A DNA stretch of 64,000 nt from Enterococcus innesii (GTDB taxonomy: Bacteria; Bacillota; Bacilli; Lactobacillales; Enterococcaceae): positions 124,001 through 188,000 of the forward strand of contig JAHHEN010000003.1 in NCBI GenBank assembly GCA_018982785.1. The letters are read 5' to 3'. Made by a program: the position numbers and the translations under genes. The notes beneath the pieces were generated by a model. It was not told where the DNA came from, searched no databases, and worked only from the letters and a program-made list of their open reading frames with translations. Shown piece after piece: positions 38,009 through 47,362 of the stretch (positions are counted from its first letter, which is position 1; the number at the start of each line of letters is the position of its first letter).

Positions 38009-40070
38009 TCTGCGGGGGAATTTTCGAACCTATGCGGCCTACTTCGTCAGCAGCGCCTTTGCGGCGATGGTGTTTTATATCTTTAGTCTTTTGCTCTTTC
38101 ATCCGCAATTAGAAGAAAATTTGTCCAATAGCGGTACACTTTCAGAATTGGCGAAGGTCGGTCTATCCGTCGCACTTGTGGTGATCGCTTTACTGTCGCT
38201 ATTGTTTTTATGGTATACATTTGTGGTCTTTTTAAAACGACGCAAACGTGATCTGGCAATCTACTTGATTTTGGGAATCGAAGAAAAAGATCTGCGAAAG
38301 ATTTTGTTTGTCGAAAATGCCCTTTTAGGAACCTGTGCCACAGTGACCGGTATTGGGTTAGGGATTTTATTGACGAAATTATTGCTGCTGATTGCGCAAA
38401 ATGTCATGTATCTAACAGAAGGACTGAAATTTATGGTTCCTATGGAAGGTTTAGGATTGACCTTTGGGATCTATGTCTTTATTTTTCTCTTGATCTCCTT
38501 TTTCAGTACCCGCGCCTTGCAAGGAGAACAGATCATCTCATTGATCAAGGAAAATGAAAAGCCACGTCCTGAACCAAAAAGCCATTGGGCATTGGCATTT
38601 TCAGGAATTATATTATTGGTGGCGGGCTATGGATCGGTCTTTTATTTTAGCTACCAAACGTACTCGATGCTGCCACTTATGCTAGGAGTCTTGTTGACTG
38701 TTGCGGGCACGATTTTGTCATTCCATCAGTTCAGCGTATTTCTGTTGAAACGATTAAAGAAACGCCCGACCTTCTTACGAGGGACTCGGATGCTGACTAT
38801 CAGCGAATGGATTTTTCGCATGCGAGACAATGCGGCGATGTATAGTCTGATCGCTATAAGTACCTCCGTGGCATTCGTTGGGATTTCCGTGATGCTGGCG
38901 ATTGGCAGTTCTTCTTTTTCTTCGATCCAAGGAATTAGTGTAGCCTATGTATTTCCGTGGTCTGGGCCAGAAGACCTCGATCATTCTGAGAGAAAAGTGA
39001 ATGAAATTAAAACTGCCATAGAAGAAAAAGGGTATGCACCTGTAACGGATAGTGTTTCCTTACTATGGGCCTATGCGAATCTTGATGAATCTGCAGTTAT
39101 GAATGATTCATTTTATACGACGAATGGCTTTTCAATTATGCGAGAAAGCGACTATCAGAAAATGATGAAACAAATCGGTGAGGAAGCTGATTCCGTTGCA
39201 GATAATCAAATAATGACACTTAGTGCTAATTATTCACGTCGAAAACAGCTCCTAGAAGTCCCTGAGAACGAACGCACAAGTATCTACCCACTTGAATTGG
39301 GTTCAGAAACCGGTATAAAAAAGGATGTTACGATTGTCCACAGCCCCTCAATGCTTTCTCTGGATTACTTTGGATTGTCAGTTGTGACAGATAAGACCTT
39401 TGAGGAATGGCAAGATCTCTTACAAGAGTCTAACGATGATATGGAATCTGGTTTTATTTGGTTAGACTATCCAGAATGGGCTGAAACACCTGAATTGGTA
39501 TCTGATTTCAATGGGAATTTAGATAAAGAAAATGCCTTGATCGATCAGCAATACGAAGAGCTCAGTCAGGAGTTTGAAGCCAAAGGAGACTATACGGATG
39601 AAGAGTGGTCAGAAGCGGCAAAAGACATTCCGATGCGTACGTCTTATACCTCGAAATACCAAGTTTTCCAAGAAAATCGTCAGGGAAATGGCATCATTTT
39701 AATGATCACGGTATTACTGGGTTCGGTTTTCTTTATTTTCTCCGCTTCAATTATCTATTTCCGTTTATTTGCAGATTTAGATAAAGATGGGGCGTATCAT
39801 CGTTCCTTGCATATCTTAGGTGTGTCTCCGAAGGAGCGGCACAACGTTCTGAGACGCCAGCTCCAAGTGATGTACTTCTTGCCAACAGTCGTGGCAATGA
39901 TCCATTTTGCGGTAGCGATGACCGCTTTGCGTATCTTAGTAGAATTGCCTGTTTGGCAATACTACGGTGTGATCGCTAGTCTCTTTTTGATTTTTCAAAT
40001 CGTTTTTTACTTGATTTGTCAATATCGATACTTCCAGCAAATTGATAGGATCGCCGATCCTACAGAGTAG
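37980..40070 (+). CDS. BceB-type ABC transporter permease
   Basis: The 696-residue FtsX-type permease has about ten transmembrane segments. A large extracellular domain of roughly 230 residues (about 310-550) interrupts the helices after the second third, the usual BceB plan, which recognises the peptide or its lipid II-cycle complex. The extracellular part is acidic and has no Cys. The pair BceA/BceB would both sense and remove drug, signalling to the kinase. Which antibiotic it serves cannot be read from sequence. It ends the regulator-kinase-ATPase-permease module; a terminator follows. Confidence 0.9.
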   Translation: MNFRQLIIRNLRGNFRTYAAYFVSSAFAAMVFYIFSLLLFHPQLEENLSNSGTLSELAKVGLSVALVVIALLSLLFLWYTFVVFLKRRKRDLAIYLILGIEEKDLRKILFVENALLGTCATVTGIGLGILLTKLLLLIAQNVMYLTEGLKFMVPMEGLGLTFGIYVFIFLLISFFSTRALQGEQIISLIKENEKPRPEPKSHWALAFSGIILLVAGYGSVFYFSYQTYSMLPLMLGVLLTVAGTILSFHQFSVFLLKRLKKRPTFLRGTRMLTISEWIFRMRDNAAMYSLIAISTSVAFVGISVMLAIGSSSFSSIQGISVAYVFPWSGPEDLDHSERKVNEIKTAIEEKGYAPVTDSVSLLWAYANLDESAVMNDSFYTTNGFSIMRESDYQKMMKQIGEEADSVADNQIMTLSANYSRRKQLLEVPENERTSIYPLELGSETGIKKDVTIVHSPSMLSLDYFGLSVVTDKTFEEWQDLLQESNDDMESGFIWLDYPEWAETPELVSDFNGNLDKENALIDQQYEELSQEFEAKGDYTDEEWSEAAKDIPMRTSYTSKYQVFQENRQGNGIILMITVLLGSVFFIFSASIIYFRLFADLDKDGAYHRSLHILGVSPKERHNVLRRQLQVMYFLPTVVAMIHFAVAMTALRILVELPVWQYYGVIASLFLIFQIVFYLICQYRYFQQIDRIADPTE

Positions 40071-40080
40071 TTTGATTTTT

Positions 40081-40128
40081 AAGTCAAATCCCTTTCAGTC
40101 AACACGGATTGGGATTTGGCTTTTTATT
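40081..40128 (+). terminator. Terminator after the Bce-type operon
   Basis: Stem AGTCAAATCCC / GGGATTTGGCT with a loop of about 18 bases, followed by TTTTTATTT. Confidence 0.75.
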
Positions 40129-40373
40129 TGCTGCAATGTTATTTTCCTTTGGCAATGAAGCGTTTTAATTGTGTAAATCACTAATATGCAGATAAAATTA
40201 GTTAACACTTATTCTATCAAGCAGTCGCCGATTCGCTGCTAGAATGTGGCAACTGGAAGTTTATTTTCTCAACGTGAAACGAAAAGACAATTGTTAAGTA
40301 CAATATTCATGTCGAGCACAGTGACTGCTGTGATCGGTAGGTTTAGCTAAGCGCTCACTTAAGGAGGAAACCA
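40129..40373. other. Gene-free leader upstream of the first surface protein
   Basis: I find no gene here. An ATTGT-TAAGT-ACAAT inverted repeat lies near 40290-40305, in what could be a promoter region, and a strong aaggaggaaa ribosome site ends the stretch. No confident promoter was recognised. Confidence 0.4.
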
Positions 40374-42245
40374 ATGATCAAACGACTAGGAAAAGCATTT
40401 GCTGTCTTGCTACTGTTAGTTCCTGTTTTTGCCGGTATGCGGATTGTTTATGGAGAAACCGATGTGGGAGCCAAGCTGATCACAAATGTGTCGATCGTCA
40501 ATAGCCACAATGAAGTCATTACAAGTATCGAAAAAGATGACTCGTTTAAAATAGATATGAGGTGGAGTTTAGAAAATTCGGGTGACTTAAAAGCAGGTGA
40601 CAAAGCAACAGTCACCTTGCCAGTTGAGATTGAAGGCGTCAATAATACGTATGCTTTATACGATGAAAATAACAACTTAGTGGTCAATGTTACCCAAGTT
40701 GGCAATCAGCTGACTTTTGTTTTCACGGAATTTGTCGAAAAAAATACCAATGTACATGGGGACTTTTATTTTTGGACAAAGTTCAGCGATGAAGTGACAG
40801 AGAACCAAATCAACAACATTAACTTCGAAACAGTAAATGGAACGCAATCGGTACCTATTTTTATTCAAGCAGTGGATGATACAGGGGAGGGTGCCTTACT
40901 CACCAAACAAGGACTGTATTTAGGTACGCAAGAACCCAAACGGATTATTGATTGGCGTGTGTACATCAACTCGTTTGATACAAACCAAGTGACGATCAAA
41001 GATGGAACGTTTATTGATATTTTAGGTCCCCATCAGACACTCGTCAGTACGACTGCTCGAGTGGTCTATGGACCCAGCGTTTCCAACCCAACATATGTTG
41101 ATGAAGTATCGATCGTTTTAAATAGTGATGGCTCCTTTGAAATTCCTTTGCGGGATACGGAGGAACGGATCTACATTACCTACAAAACAGAAACGGATGG
41201 TTCATTGGAACAATATACCAATCGGGGCATCCTCGATGCCGTAGTTAATGATGTGCCAAGAACAAGCAGTATTACTGGCTATACACCACGCTATGGTGGC
41301 GGTGGTGGTGGAACCGGTGAACCAGGGGAGTCCAGCAGCACGGAACCAAGTAGCGAAAGCAGTACCAGTAGTAGCACAGAACCAAGTAGCGAAAGCAGCA
41401 CCACCAATAGCACGGAACCAAGTAGTGAAAGTAGTACAAGTAGTAGCACGGAACCAAGTAGCGAAAGCAGCACCAGCAATAGCACGGAACCAAGCAGCGA
41501 AAGCAGTACCAGTAGTAGCACGGAACCAAGTAGTGAAAGTAGTACAAGTAGTAGTACAGAACCAAGTAGCGAAAGCAGCACTAGCAGTAGCACGGAACCA
41601 AGTAGTGAGAGCAGCACCAGCAGTAGCACGGAACCAAGTAGTGAGAGCAGCACAAGTAGTAGCACGGAACCAAGTAGTGAAAGTAGTACAAGTAGTAGTA
41701 CGGAACCAAGTAGCGAAAGCAGCACTAGCAGTAGCACGGAACCAAGTAGTGAGAGCAGCACCAGCAGTAGCACGGAACCAAGTAGCGAAAGCAGCACCAG
41801 CAATAGCACGGAACCAAGTAGTGAAAGCAGTACAAGTAGTAGCACGGAACCAAGTAGCGAAAGCAGCACCAGCAATAGCACGGAACCAAGTAGTGAAAGC
41901 AGTACAAGTAGTAGCACGGAACCAAGTGGTGAAAGTAGTACTAGCAGTAGTACAGAACCAAGTAGCGAAAGCAGCACAAGTAGCACAGAACCAAGTAGTG
42001 GAAGCAGTATGATTAGTAGTTCAGAATCAAATAACGGGAGTAGTTCTAGTAATAATGGAGCGATGACACATCAAAGTTCAACCCCTGGGAACATGCAGGT
42101 ATCCCAATCAAATAATTTGCATAATCAATCAGAAAAACAGCAGTTTCCTCAAACGAATGAAGCGTCTAATCATTTATGGATTGCAATAGGAATGTTTTTA
42201 GTAGGATGCGCGTTGAAGTTAAGTTGGAGAAAATTTATCAGGTAG
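40374..42245 (+). CDS. Surface adhesin with 12-residue Ser/Thr/Glu repeats and variant sorting signal
   Basis: The 623-residue precursor has a signal peptide (about residues 1-27, after MIKRLGKAF). Residues 28-310 look like the two-domain Ig-like fold of collagen/fibrinogen-binding adhesins (MSCRAMM type): YITYKTETDGSLEQYTNRG near the end of this region is typical. Then come a Gly6 run and nineteen copies of a 12-residue unit (STEPSSESSTSS with S/N changes), a likely flexible, probably glycosylated stalk. The C-terminus has a sorting signal in the variant form QFPQTNE, a hydrophobic helix and the basic tail SWRKFIR. Ligand is unknown. No sortase gene is in the window. Confidence 0.85.
   Translation: MIKRLGKAFAVLLLLVPVFAGMRIVYGETDVGAKLITNVSIVNSHNEVITSIEKDDSFKIDMRWSLENSGDLKAGDKATVTLPVEIEGVNNTYALYDENNNLVVNVTQVGNQLTFVFTEFVEKNTNVHGDFYFWTKFSDEVTENQINNINFETVNGTQSVPIFIQAVDDTGEGALLTKQGLYLGTQEPKRIIDWRVYINSFDTNQVTIKDGTFIDILGPHQTLVSTTARVVYGPSVSNPTYVDEVSIVLNSDGSFEIPLRDTEERIYITYKTETDGSLEQYTNRGILDAVVNDVPRTSSITGYTPRYGGGGGGTGEPGESSSTEPSSESSTSSSTEPSSESSTTNSTEPSSESSTSSSTEPSSESSTSNSTEPSSESSTSSSTEPSSESSTSSSTEPSSESSTSSSTEPSSESSTSSSTEPSSESSTSSSTEPSSESSTSSSTEPSSESSTSSSTEPSSESSTSSSTEPSSESSTSNSTEPSSESSTSSSTEPSSESSTSNSTEPSSESSTSSSTEPSGESSTSSSTEPSSESSTSSTEPSSGSSMISSSESNNGSSSSNNGAMTHQSSTPGNMQVSQSNNLHNQSEKQQFPQTNEASNHLWIAIGMFLVGCALKLSWRKFIR
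41338..42002 (+). repeat. 36-bp tandem repeat array (19 units)
   Basis: Units are recognised by gaaccaag spaced by 36 bases from 41342 to 41954, with one last unit at 33 bases. Each encodes a 12-residue Ser/Thr-rich block. Copies differ mainly at synonymous third bases of Ser codons and at one Ser/Asn position, so the array is prone to slippage but not freshly homogenised. Confidence 0.95.
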
Positions 42246-42308
42246 ATAGAAACTGAAATTTTGGAGGCTGTATTATTACTAGGAAGAAAAATTAATAAAG
42301 ACTTATTT

Positions 42309-42349
42309 AAAGGGAAGATGCCATTTTATGGCCACTTTTCCTTTTTTTT
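42309..42349 (+). terminator. Terminator after the first surface protein
   Basis: AAAGGGAAG pairs with CTTTTCCTTT, with an inner CCA/TGG hairpin, followed by eight T. Confidence 0.65.
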
Positions 42350-42427
42350 CGGCGCATGTTTTCTCTGAGAATTTATTATAATTTCCTTATCAAGTTATCT
42401 TGAAATATTCATTTAGGAAGTGAGGAA

Positions 42428-43480
42428 ATGAGAAAACTGGTTGGAATCGTGTTGATTTTGCTGTTAGCGGGATTATTGCTGCTGGTGTTTGGTTTCGAGC
42501 ATACTTCAGCAAAAGAACGAGCCGGAGGGAATTTATCGTTTTCTGTTCAAACCAACCGAGTGATCTATGACGAAACCTTGAAACTGATCACGGTTCCGGT
42601 GCGTCCGAACAAAACACTAACTTCACAAAAGGTTCGTGTCCTACTAACTTATGGTTGGGATGGGAACGGTCACAGCGAAAAAGTGATCGGCGAAACAGTT
42701 TTAACGAATGTCGATTGGTTTTCAGGTGTTGAAAACTACTTAAGAATTCAAGCTGAGATGGTTATTGATGAGATAAAAAGTATGGATAAAGTTGATTTAG
42801 TTGTCATATATGATGGTGAAACAACGATAACTGAGAACTTGAAGCCCAGTCAATGGCAGGTAATAACACCCCCGAGCTCTAGCGAAACCACGAACTCTGA
42901 GATAAGCGCAAGCTCTAAGGTGACTGAAGAAACGGGCTCTTCCTTTAGTAGTATCGAACCGAAATTTAGCGACTCTCAATCCACGGATCCAAGGACTTCT
43001 ACTACGGAAAACACAAGTCAGGATTCTCAAAGGATCGAAAGTAGTCACAATTCAAGTGAGTCAGAAAGTTTGAACACTCAACCAGTCAGTGAGAGCGAAT
43101 CAAGTCAGATAACTAGGAGTCGAGAAACCACCGCAACAACAGGAACAACGACCGTTAGTGAAGCTGCATCTGAGGAGCTTTCAGATTCAGAAACGAAACT
43201 AAACAAACTAGCGCCTAATCAAAGTCAGTCAAGCGAACGGAGTGTTTCCTCCAATGATCCCGCAGGTAAACAACTCGCTAAAGCATCGTCTTCAGTGAAA
43301 AAGGAACAGGAACAACGTACGAAGACAAGCAGTGCTAAGGAGGTCAATGCAGACGTACTACCGAAAACCGGCAGCAAAAATACGAGTATTCGTTATATCC
43401 TCTTTGGTCTAGGCGTGGTTATCCTTGCTGTCTTCCTTTACTGGCTGAATAGAAAGTTATTTTCTGATGAGAGGCAGTAA
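42428..43480 (+). CDS. LPXTG-anchored Ser/Thr-rich surface protein
   Basis: The 350-residue precursor has an N-terminal hydrophobic segment (VGIVLILLLAGLLLLVFGF), about 120 residues of globular sequence (strands such as LSFSVQTNRVIYDE and VVIYDGETTITENL), then about 150 residues rich in Ser, Thr and Glu without regular repeats. The canonical motif LPKTG is followed by a hydrophobic helix and the tail RKLFSDERQ, the sortase A layout. It lies 180 bases after the adhesin gene, beyond a terminator. Function is not recognised; a wall-anchored stalk protein is likely. Confidence 0.85.
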   Translation: MRKLVGIVLILLLAGLLLLVFGFEHTSAKERAGGNLSFSVQTNRVIYDETLKLITVPVRPNKTLTSQKVRVLLTYGWDGNGHSEKVIGETVLTNVDWFSGVENYLRIQAEMVIDEIKSMDKVDLVVIYDGETTITENLKPSQWQVITPPSSSETTNSEISASSKVTEETGSSFSSIEPKFSDSQSTDPRTSTTENTSQDSQRIESSHNSSESESLNTQPVSESESSQITRSRETTATTGTTTVSEAASEELSDSETKLNKLAPNQSQSSERSVSSNDPAGKQLAKASSSVKKEQEQRTKTSSAKEVNADVLPKTGSKNTSIRYILFGLGVVILAVFLYWLNRKLFSDERQ

Positions 43481-43579
43481 AGAAAAAAGCCAAGGAAAAT
43501 GAGAGTCTTGATAACCCACGATTGGAATTTTCTTCCCCAGAAAGCACAATCACGTTTTGTTTTACTGTTTTAACAAAAT

Positions 43580-43614
43580 GTCTGACGATCGTATTGAGGC
43601 GTCAGACTTTTTTT
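43580..43614 (+). terminator. Terminator after the LPXTG gene
   Basis: Perfect stem GTCTGACG / CGTCAGAC with a 12-base loop and seven T. Confidence 0.88.
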
Positions 43615-43697
43615 ATGAAAATACACAGATAGCGAAAGGAAAATTTGTTAAAAGTGATTTGACAGAAAAGAGCGCACGGTGGTACGATCACCAAACA

Positions 43698-43720
43698 TTG
43701 ACAGCTTACAATTTTGTAAG
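43698..43720 (+). promoter_or_regulatory. TTGACA box and 16-bp palindrome before the Mga-like gene
   Basis: A TTGACA hexamer at 43698-43703 directly abuts CTTACAATTTTGTAAG (43705-43720), the same palindrome as before the Bce-type transporter. A convincing -10 at the right distance is not seen, so the exact promoter remains open. Confidence 0.65.
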
Positions 43721-43776
43721 ATGACAAATTTAAGGTAAAAACAGCGTTTGCTGATTATACAAGCGAGGGAAATTTC

Positions 43777-45300
43777 ATGTTACAGGCACTTTTGGATACG
43801 ACAGAAAAACAAATTTATGCATTTCTAAGTTTTTGTTACGAAACGAACAAGAAAGATTATACAATGAAAGAGCTCTCAGGTGTTTTCGATTGGAAAACCA
43901 ACAAAATGCAGTCGATCGTTCAGCAAGTAGAGGTGTTTCGTGCACGCTATCCTCAGTTTACTTTGACCTATGATCGGCTGGAGAAAGAAGTGTCCATTGC
44001 TTTTTCTCCACGATTCCTATTGAGTCAAGCCTATAGTGTATTGTTGCGGGGAACCGTTGGATTTATCTTGCTGGATGCACTCTTTCAGGGGGACTATCAT
44101 TCCCTTGAACAACTCAGTCAAAAAACCTTTAGCAGTCCCCGCACGATTCAACGAAAATTGCAGGAGTTAAATCATGTTTTGGCGAACTATCATTTGTCCT
44201 ATAGTTTAAAAAAGGTGATCCTTTGGCAGGTGCTGAATATGCGATCCGCTATTTTTATCATCTTACCTATTGGCAAATTTTTGATGAGAAGGACTCACGA
44301 GTCTTGGCATCGCTCAAGGAGAAAGAGCAGGCTGTAGCGTTGTTTGAAACCCATGCTTCTTATATGAGAAAAATCGATATCGAGAAATTTCTTCATCTAT
44401 TCGCTATCTCCGTGCAAAGAATCCATCAAAAGCATCCGCTTTCATTTTTACCAAAAGAAGTACTTACGTTTGAGCACCCATTAATTGAAAAAAATCAGTT
44501 TGATCAGGTCTTTTTGAAACCATTGTTTCACAGGAATCATCTGTCGTTTTCTGAAATTTCGGAGGATGAACGCAGCTTCTTGTATTATATGTTTGGCGTA
44601 ATGAACACCTATCTTGAGGAGGATCTCGATGCTGCTAACATCTCGTGGCTGACTCAGCCAACGTACCAGCAAGAAGCGCAGCTCGTTGAAAAACTAGCCG
44701 TGTATTTTCGGTTGACGTTTACAGAAGCCGAAAAAAACTATTTACTGGTTAATCTGGTAATGATCCATTCCGCCTCTGGCTGTTTTGGTACGCGACAAAA
44801 AAGCGATAGTTTTGGCAAAACAACCGACGAGCAAGAGCTGCAAGCCGCTTTTCCGGTGCTTTATCCAACCATGAAACGTTTTTTTTTTGGAGGCGACTGT
44901 TTCTTTACCAGAGTTGCGTAGATTACTGCAAATGAATGATCGCTTGATTTTCCAATACTGTATGTTACTGAGAGTTATTTTTATAAAATATGAACAGCCG
45001 GTCACGTTCTCGATCCATTCGAAATACGGAAAAACGCAAGAGCTTTGGATCAAGAACCGCTTGATGAATGCCACGCATCGAGCGATGGCCCATTATTCGC
45101 TGTCTCAAAAGCCAGATTTGGTGATCAGCGATTATCCGATCCATCAGGAATTTTCTGAGGAAGAACAGCCGTACCTCTTTTATTGGAATGGTCACCCAAG
45201 CGCAAAGGAGTGGAAACAGCTCAAGCAAGTGATCAAACAGATCAGAAGTGCCAAGAACAAGGCGGCGTTCGCCCAGCTGGCATTCACCCAAACGGAGTGA
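43777..45300 (+). CDS. Mga-like virulence/PRD-type transcriptional regulator, frame interrupted twice
   Basis: The reconstructed 507-residue protein has N-terminal HTH domains (LLDTTEKQIYAFLSFCYE; LEQLSQKTFSSPRTIQRK) and a helical middle of the Mga/PRD type (YFYHLTYWQIFDEKDSRV), with a C-terminal EIIB-like part ending LFYWNGHPSAKEW. Two slips occur: six A at 44208-44213 (seven expected, giving SLKKGDPLAGAEYA) and ten T at 44879-44888 (nine expected, giving RFFLEATVSLPELR). Mga-type regulators of streptococci and enterococci control surface proteins; the two wall-anchored genes just upstream are obvious candidates. The shared palindrome suggests Bce-regulator control of this gene. Confidence 0.82.
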
Positions 45301-45399
45301 TCCCGCTATAAGATCGATCAGATAGAACTTATAATTTTGCCAAGCTTTTGACCAGTAGCAATAGGTCAAACCTGAAAAGTGACAGTGTTAAACGAAGAG

Positions 45400-45456
45400 G
45401 TCAAGAAGCAAAAACAGGAGCATCGATGTTCCTTTTTCGCTTCTTGACTTTTTTTT
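45400..45456 (+). terminator. Terminator after the Mga-like gene
   Basis: GTCAAGAAGC / GCTTCTTGAC with an inner AAAAA..TTTTT pairing and GGAGCATCGATGTTCC apex, followed by eight T. Confidence 0.88.
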
Positions 45457-45540
45457 ACAGAGATGGCATGGTATACATATTATCATAACGTTTTTTATTT
45501 AAAATCGTTGCAGAAATGGTGTTAGGAAGAAGGGGTAACT

Positions 45541-46449
45541 TTGACAGAAGTATTAGCACTGCAAAATGTTTCCAAATTGATTGGAACCAAACGAATCATT
45601 GATGATGTTTCCTTTGTGGTGGACCAAGGACAAGTTGTTGGTTTATTAGGGCCTAATGGGGCTGGGAAGACGACGATCATCCGGATGATTGTTGGCTTGA
45701 TGAAGCACAACACAGGATCGATTGCCATTATGGGAAATTTATTGGATTCTTCGTTTAAAACAGCGATTGCCTCAGTCGGAGCGATCGTTGAGAATCCTGA
45801 GTTTTATAATTACATGACCGGATATGAAAATTTGATGCAGTATCAGCGCATGGCGAAGAAAAAAAGTACGACAGCAGAATTAGAAGCACTTATTCGTCAG
45901 GTACATTTAGAAGGACATATCCATCAAAAAGTCAAAACCTATTCATTAGGGATGCGTCAGCGTTTAGGTGTTGCCCAGGCATTGGTCCATCAACCAGACT
46001 TATTAGTTTTAGATGAGCCGATGAACGGTCTGGATCCTAAAGGCATGCGGGAGTTTCGAGAAATGATTCTTTCTTTGAGAGAAAAAGGAGTTTCTGTCTT
46101 AGTTTCCAGTCATCAATTAAGCGATATCGAACAAATTGCCGATCATTTGATCGTGGTGCAAAAAGGAAAAGTCACTCATCAAGTAGCAATGGCAGAGTTG
46201 AAAGCAGAGAAAAATGTACTGATTATTAAAACAGATGATAATGCGCAAACAGAAGCACTGTTAAAAGCTTCCTTTGACGTCGAGATCCTGCAGGTTGCAG
46301 ATGAATTGCAAGTCACTCTAGCAACAGATCAGCGTTCGGCAATCGCTGCAGCGATCGTTACGGCGGGTATCGGCTTAAAAGAACTACGGACAAAGCAATC
46401 TTCTCTAGAAGATACATTCTTGGCTTGGACCGAAGAAGGAGGTTTGTAA
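45541..46449 (+). CDS. ABC transporter ATPase (BcrA/drug-exporter type)
   Basis: The ATPase of 302 residues has Walker A GPNGAGKTTIIRMI, signature YSLGMRQRLGVAQAL, Walker B LLVLDEPMNGLDP and the H-loop VLVSSHQLSD. The family signature is the BcrA/NatA type of exporter. It starts at TTG 45541 after ggaagaagggg. The last 80 residues form an added domain. It forms a pair with the permease two bases after its stop. Typical roles are lantibiotic or bacitracin immunity or lipid export; substrate unknown. Confidence 0.88.
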   Translation: MTEVLALQNVSKLIGTKRIIDDVSFVVDQGQVVGLLGPNGAGKTTIIRMIVGLMKHNTGSIAIMGNLLDSSFKTAIASVGAIVENPEFYNYMTGYENLMQYQRMAKKKSTTAELEALIRQVHLEGHIHQKVKTYSLGMRQRLGVAQALVHQPDLLVLDEPMNGLDPKGMREFREMILSLREKGVSVLVSSHQLSDIEQIADHLIVVQKGKVTHQVAMAELKAEKNVLIIKTDDNAQTEALLKASFDVEILQVADELQVTLATDQRSAIAAAIVTAGIGLKELRTKQSSLEDTFLAWTEEGGL

Positions 46450-46451
46450 GC

Positions 46452-47255
46452 ATGCTGACATTGATTAAAAATGAATGGATCAAATTAACCAAAAAGCGTT
46501 CTACTTGGATCATGCTGCTTTTATTGGTTTTAATGACTTTTGGGTTGACCTATGTGGTTCGCTTAGGTAGTCCAGAAATTGGTGCCAATGATTTGTTTGC
46601 TTCATTAAGCGATATGACGTCGTTCTTAAACTTATTTGTAGTGATTGTGGCGGCTTCTTCAGTGGCAGAAGAGTTCAGTCGTGGAACGATCAAGTTCTTA
46701 TTGATTCGGCCTTTTTCCAGAAGCCAAATCTTAGCAGCAAAAGCCATCAACACGTTTTTATTTGCGCTTTTAGGGACTGCTGTTTTACTCATCAGTAGTT
46801 TAGCAGCCGCCAATTTATTTTTAGCAGCTGAATCACCTTTTGCTGCTACTGGCTACAACGGGCTAGCGGCGATTCTCGTTGCCCTTGTTTTTGCGGGAAC
46901 CAACTTGCTATTGATTGTTTTTTATATTGCATTGACCATCTTTATCTCAGCCGTCATTCGTTCTCAAAGCTTAGCGGTAGGCTTAGGCTTGGGTATGTTG
47001 TTCGGAAGCAGCATCATCAACTCGATCATGCTTTTTGCGCAAGAAAAATACTCATGGCTGAAGTGGAATCCATTTAATTTTATGAATATCAAAGAGCAGA
47101 TACCGAGTTTATTAAATAGTCCTGACATGCAGATGACTGCCTTTGATCCGGGATTGGGCTATTGGGAAATGGCGATCGGGATCCTTGTTTACAGTGTTTT
47201 AATCTACCTTTTAACAAATTGGTTATTCAACAAAAGAGATGTCGCATTAAGTTGA
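46452..47255 (+). CDS. ABC-2 type permease
   Basis: The 267-residue partner permease has six transmembrane segments, including STWIMLLLLVLMTFGLTYVV at the N-terminus. The conserved EFSRGTIKFLLIRPFSRSQI segment identifies the ABC-2 exporter group. The ATG at 46452 follows aaggaggtttgtaag, whose ribosome site is inside the ATPase gene. A terminator follows the stop. Substrate is unknown. Confidence 0.88.
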   Translation: MLTLIKNEWIKLTKKRSTWIMLLLLVLMTFGLTYVVRLGSPEIGANDLFASLSDMTSFLNLFVVIVAASSVAEEFSRGTIKFLLIRPFSRSQILAAKAINTFLFALLGTAVLLISSLAAANLFLAAESPFAATGYNGLAAILVALVFAGTNLLLIVFYIALTIFISAVIRSQSLAVGLGLGMLFGSSIINSIMLFAQEKYSWLKWNPFNFMNIKEQIPSLLNSPDMQMTAFDPGLGYWEMAIGILVYSVLIYLLTNWLFNKRDVALS

Positions 47256-47261
47256 GGAAAC

Positions 47262-47306
47262 GAGTGAAAGTTTTTGGATAAATCCAGCTTTCACTCTTTC
47301 TTTTTG
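47262..47306 (+). terminator. Terminator after the ABC-2 operon
   Basis: GAGTGAAAG / CTTTCACTC stem, 17-base loop, T-rich tail. Confidence 0.85.
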
Positions 47307-47362
47307 TGTTTTTTTCTAGTAAAATGATTCATTGAGAGTACAAGAGAAAGGAGAGTTTTCAA

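Noticed and set aside
41291-41986. Opposite-strand frame of 231 codons through the repeat array
   Set aside because: Pure Leu/Val/Ser repeats with no ribosome site; a shadow of the 36-base repeat.
41338-42002. CRISPR-like array because of the 36-base period
   Set aside because: Units are contiguous without spacers, remain in frame in a secreted protein and code for a Ser/Thr-rich stalk.
41248-42012. Plus-strand frame of 254 codons in the repeat array
   Set aside because: A shadow frame of the adhesin; composition follows the repeat unit and no start signal is seen.
42797-43048. Minus-strand 83-codon frame inside the LPXTG gene
   Set aside because: Low-complexity shadow of a Ser-rich coding region.
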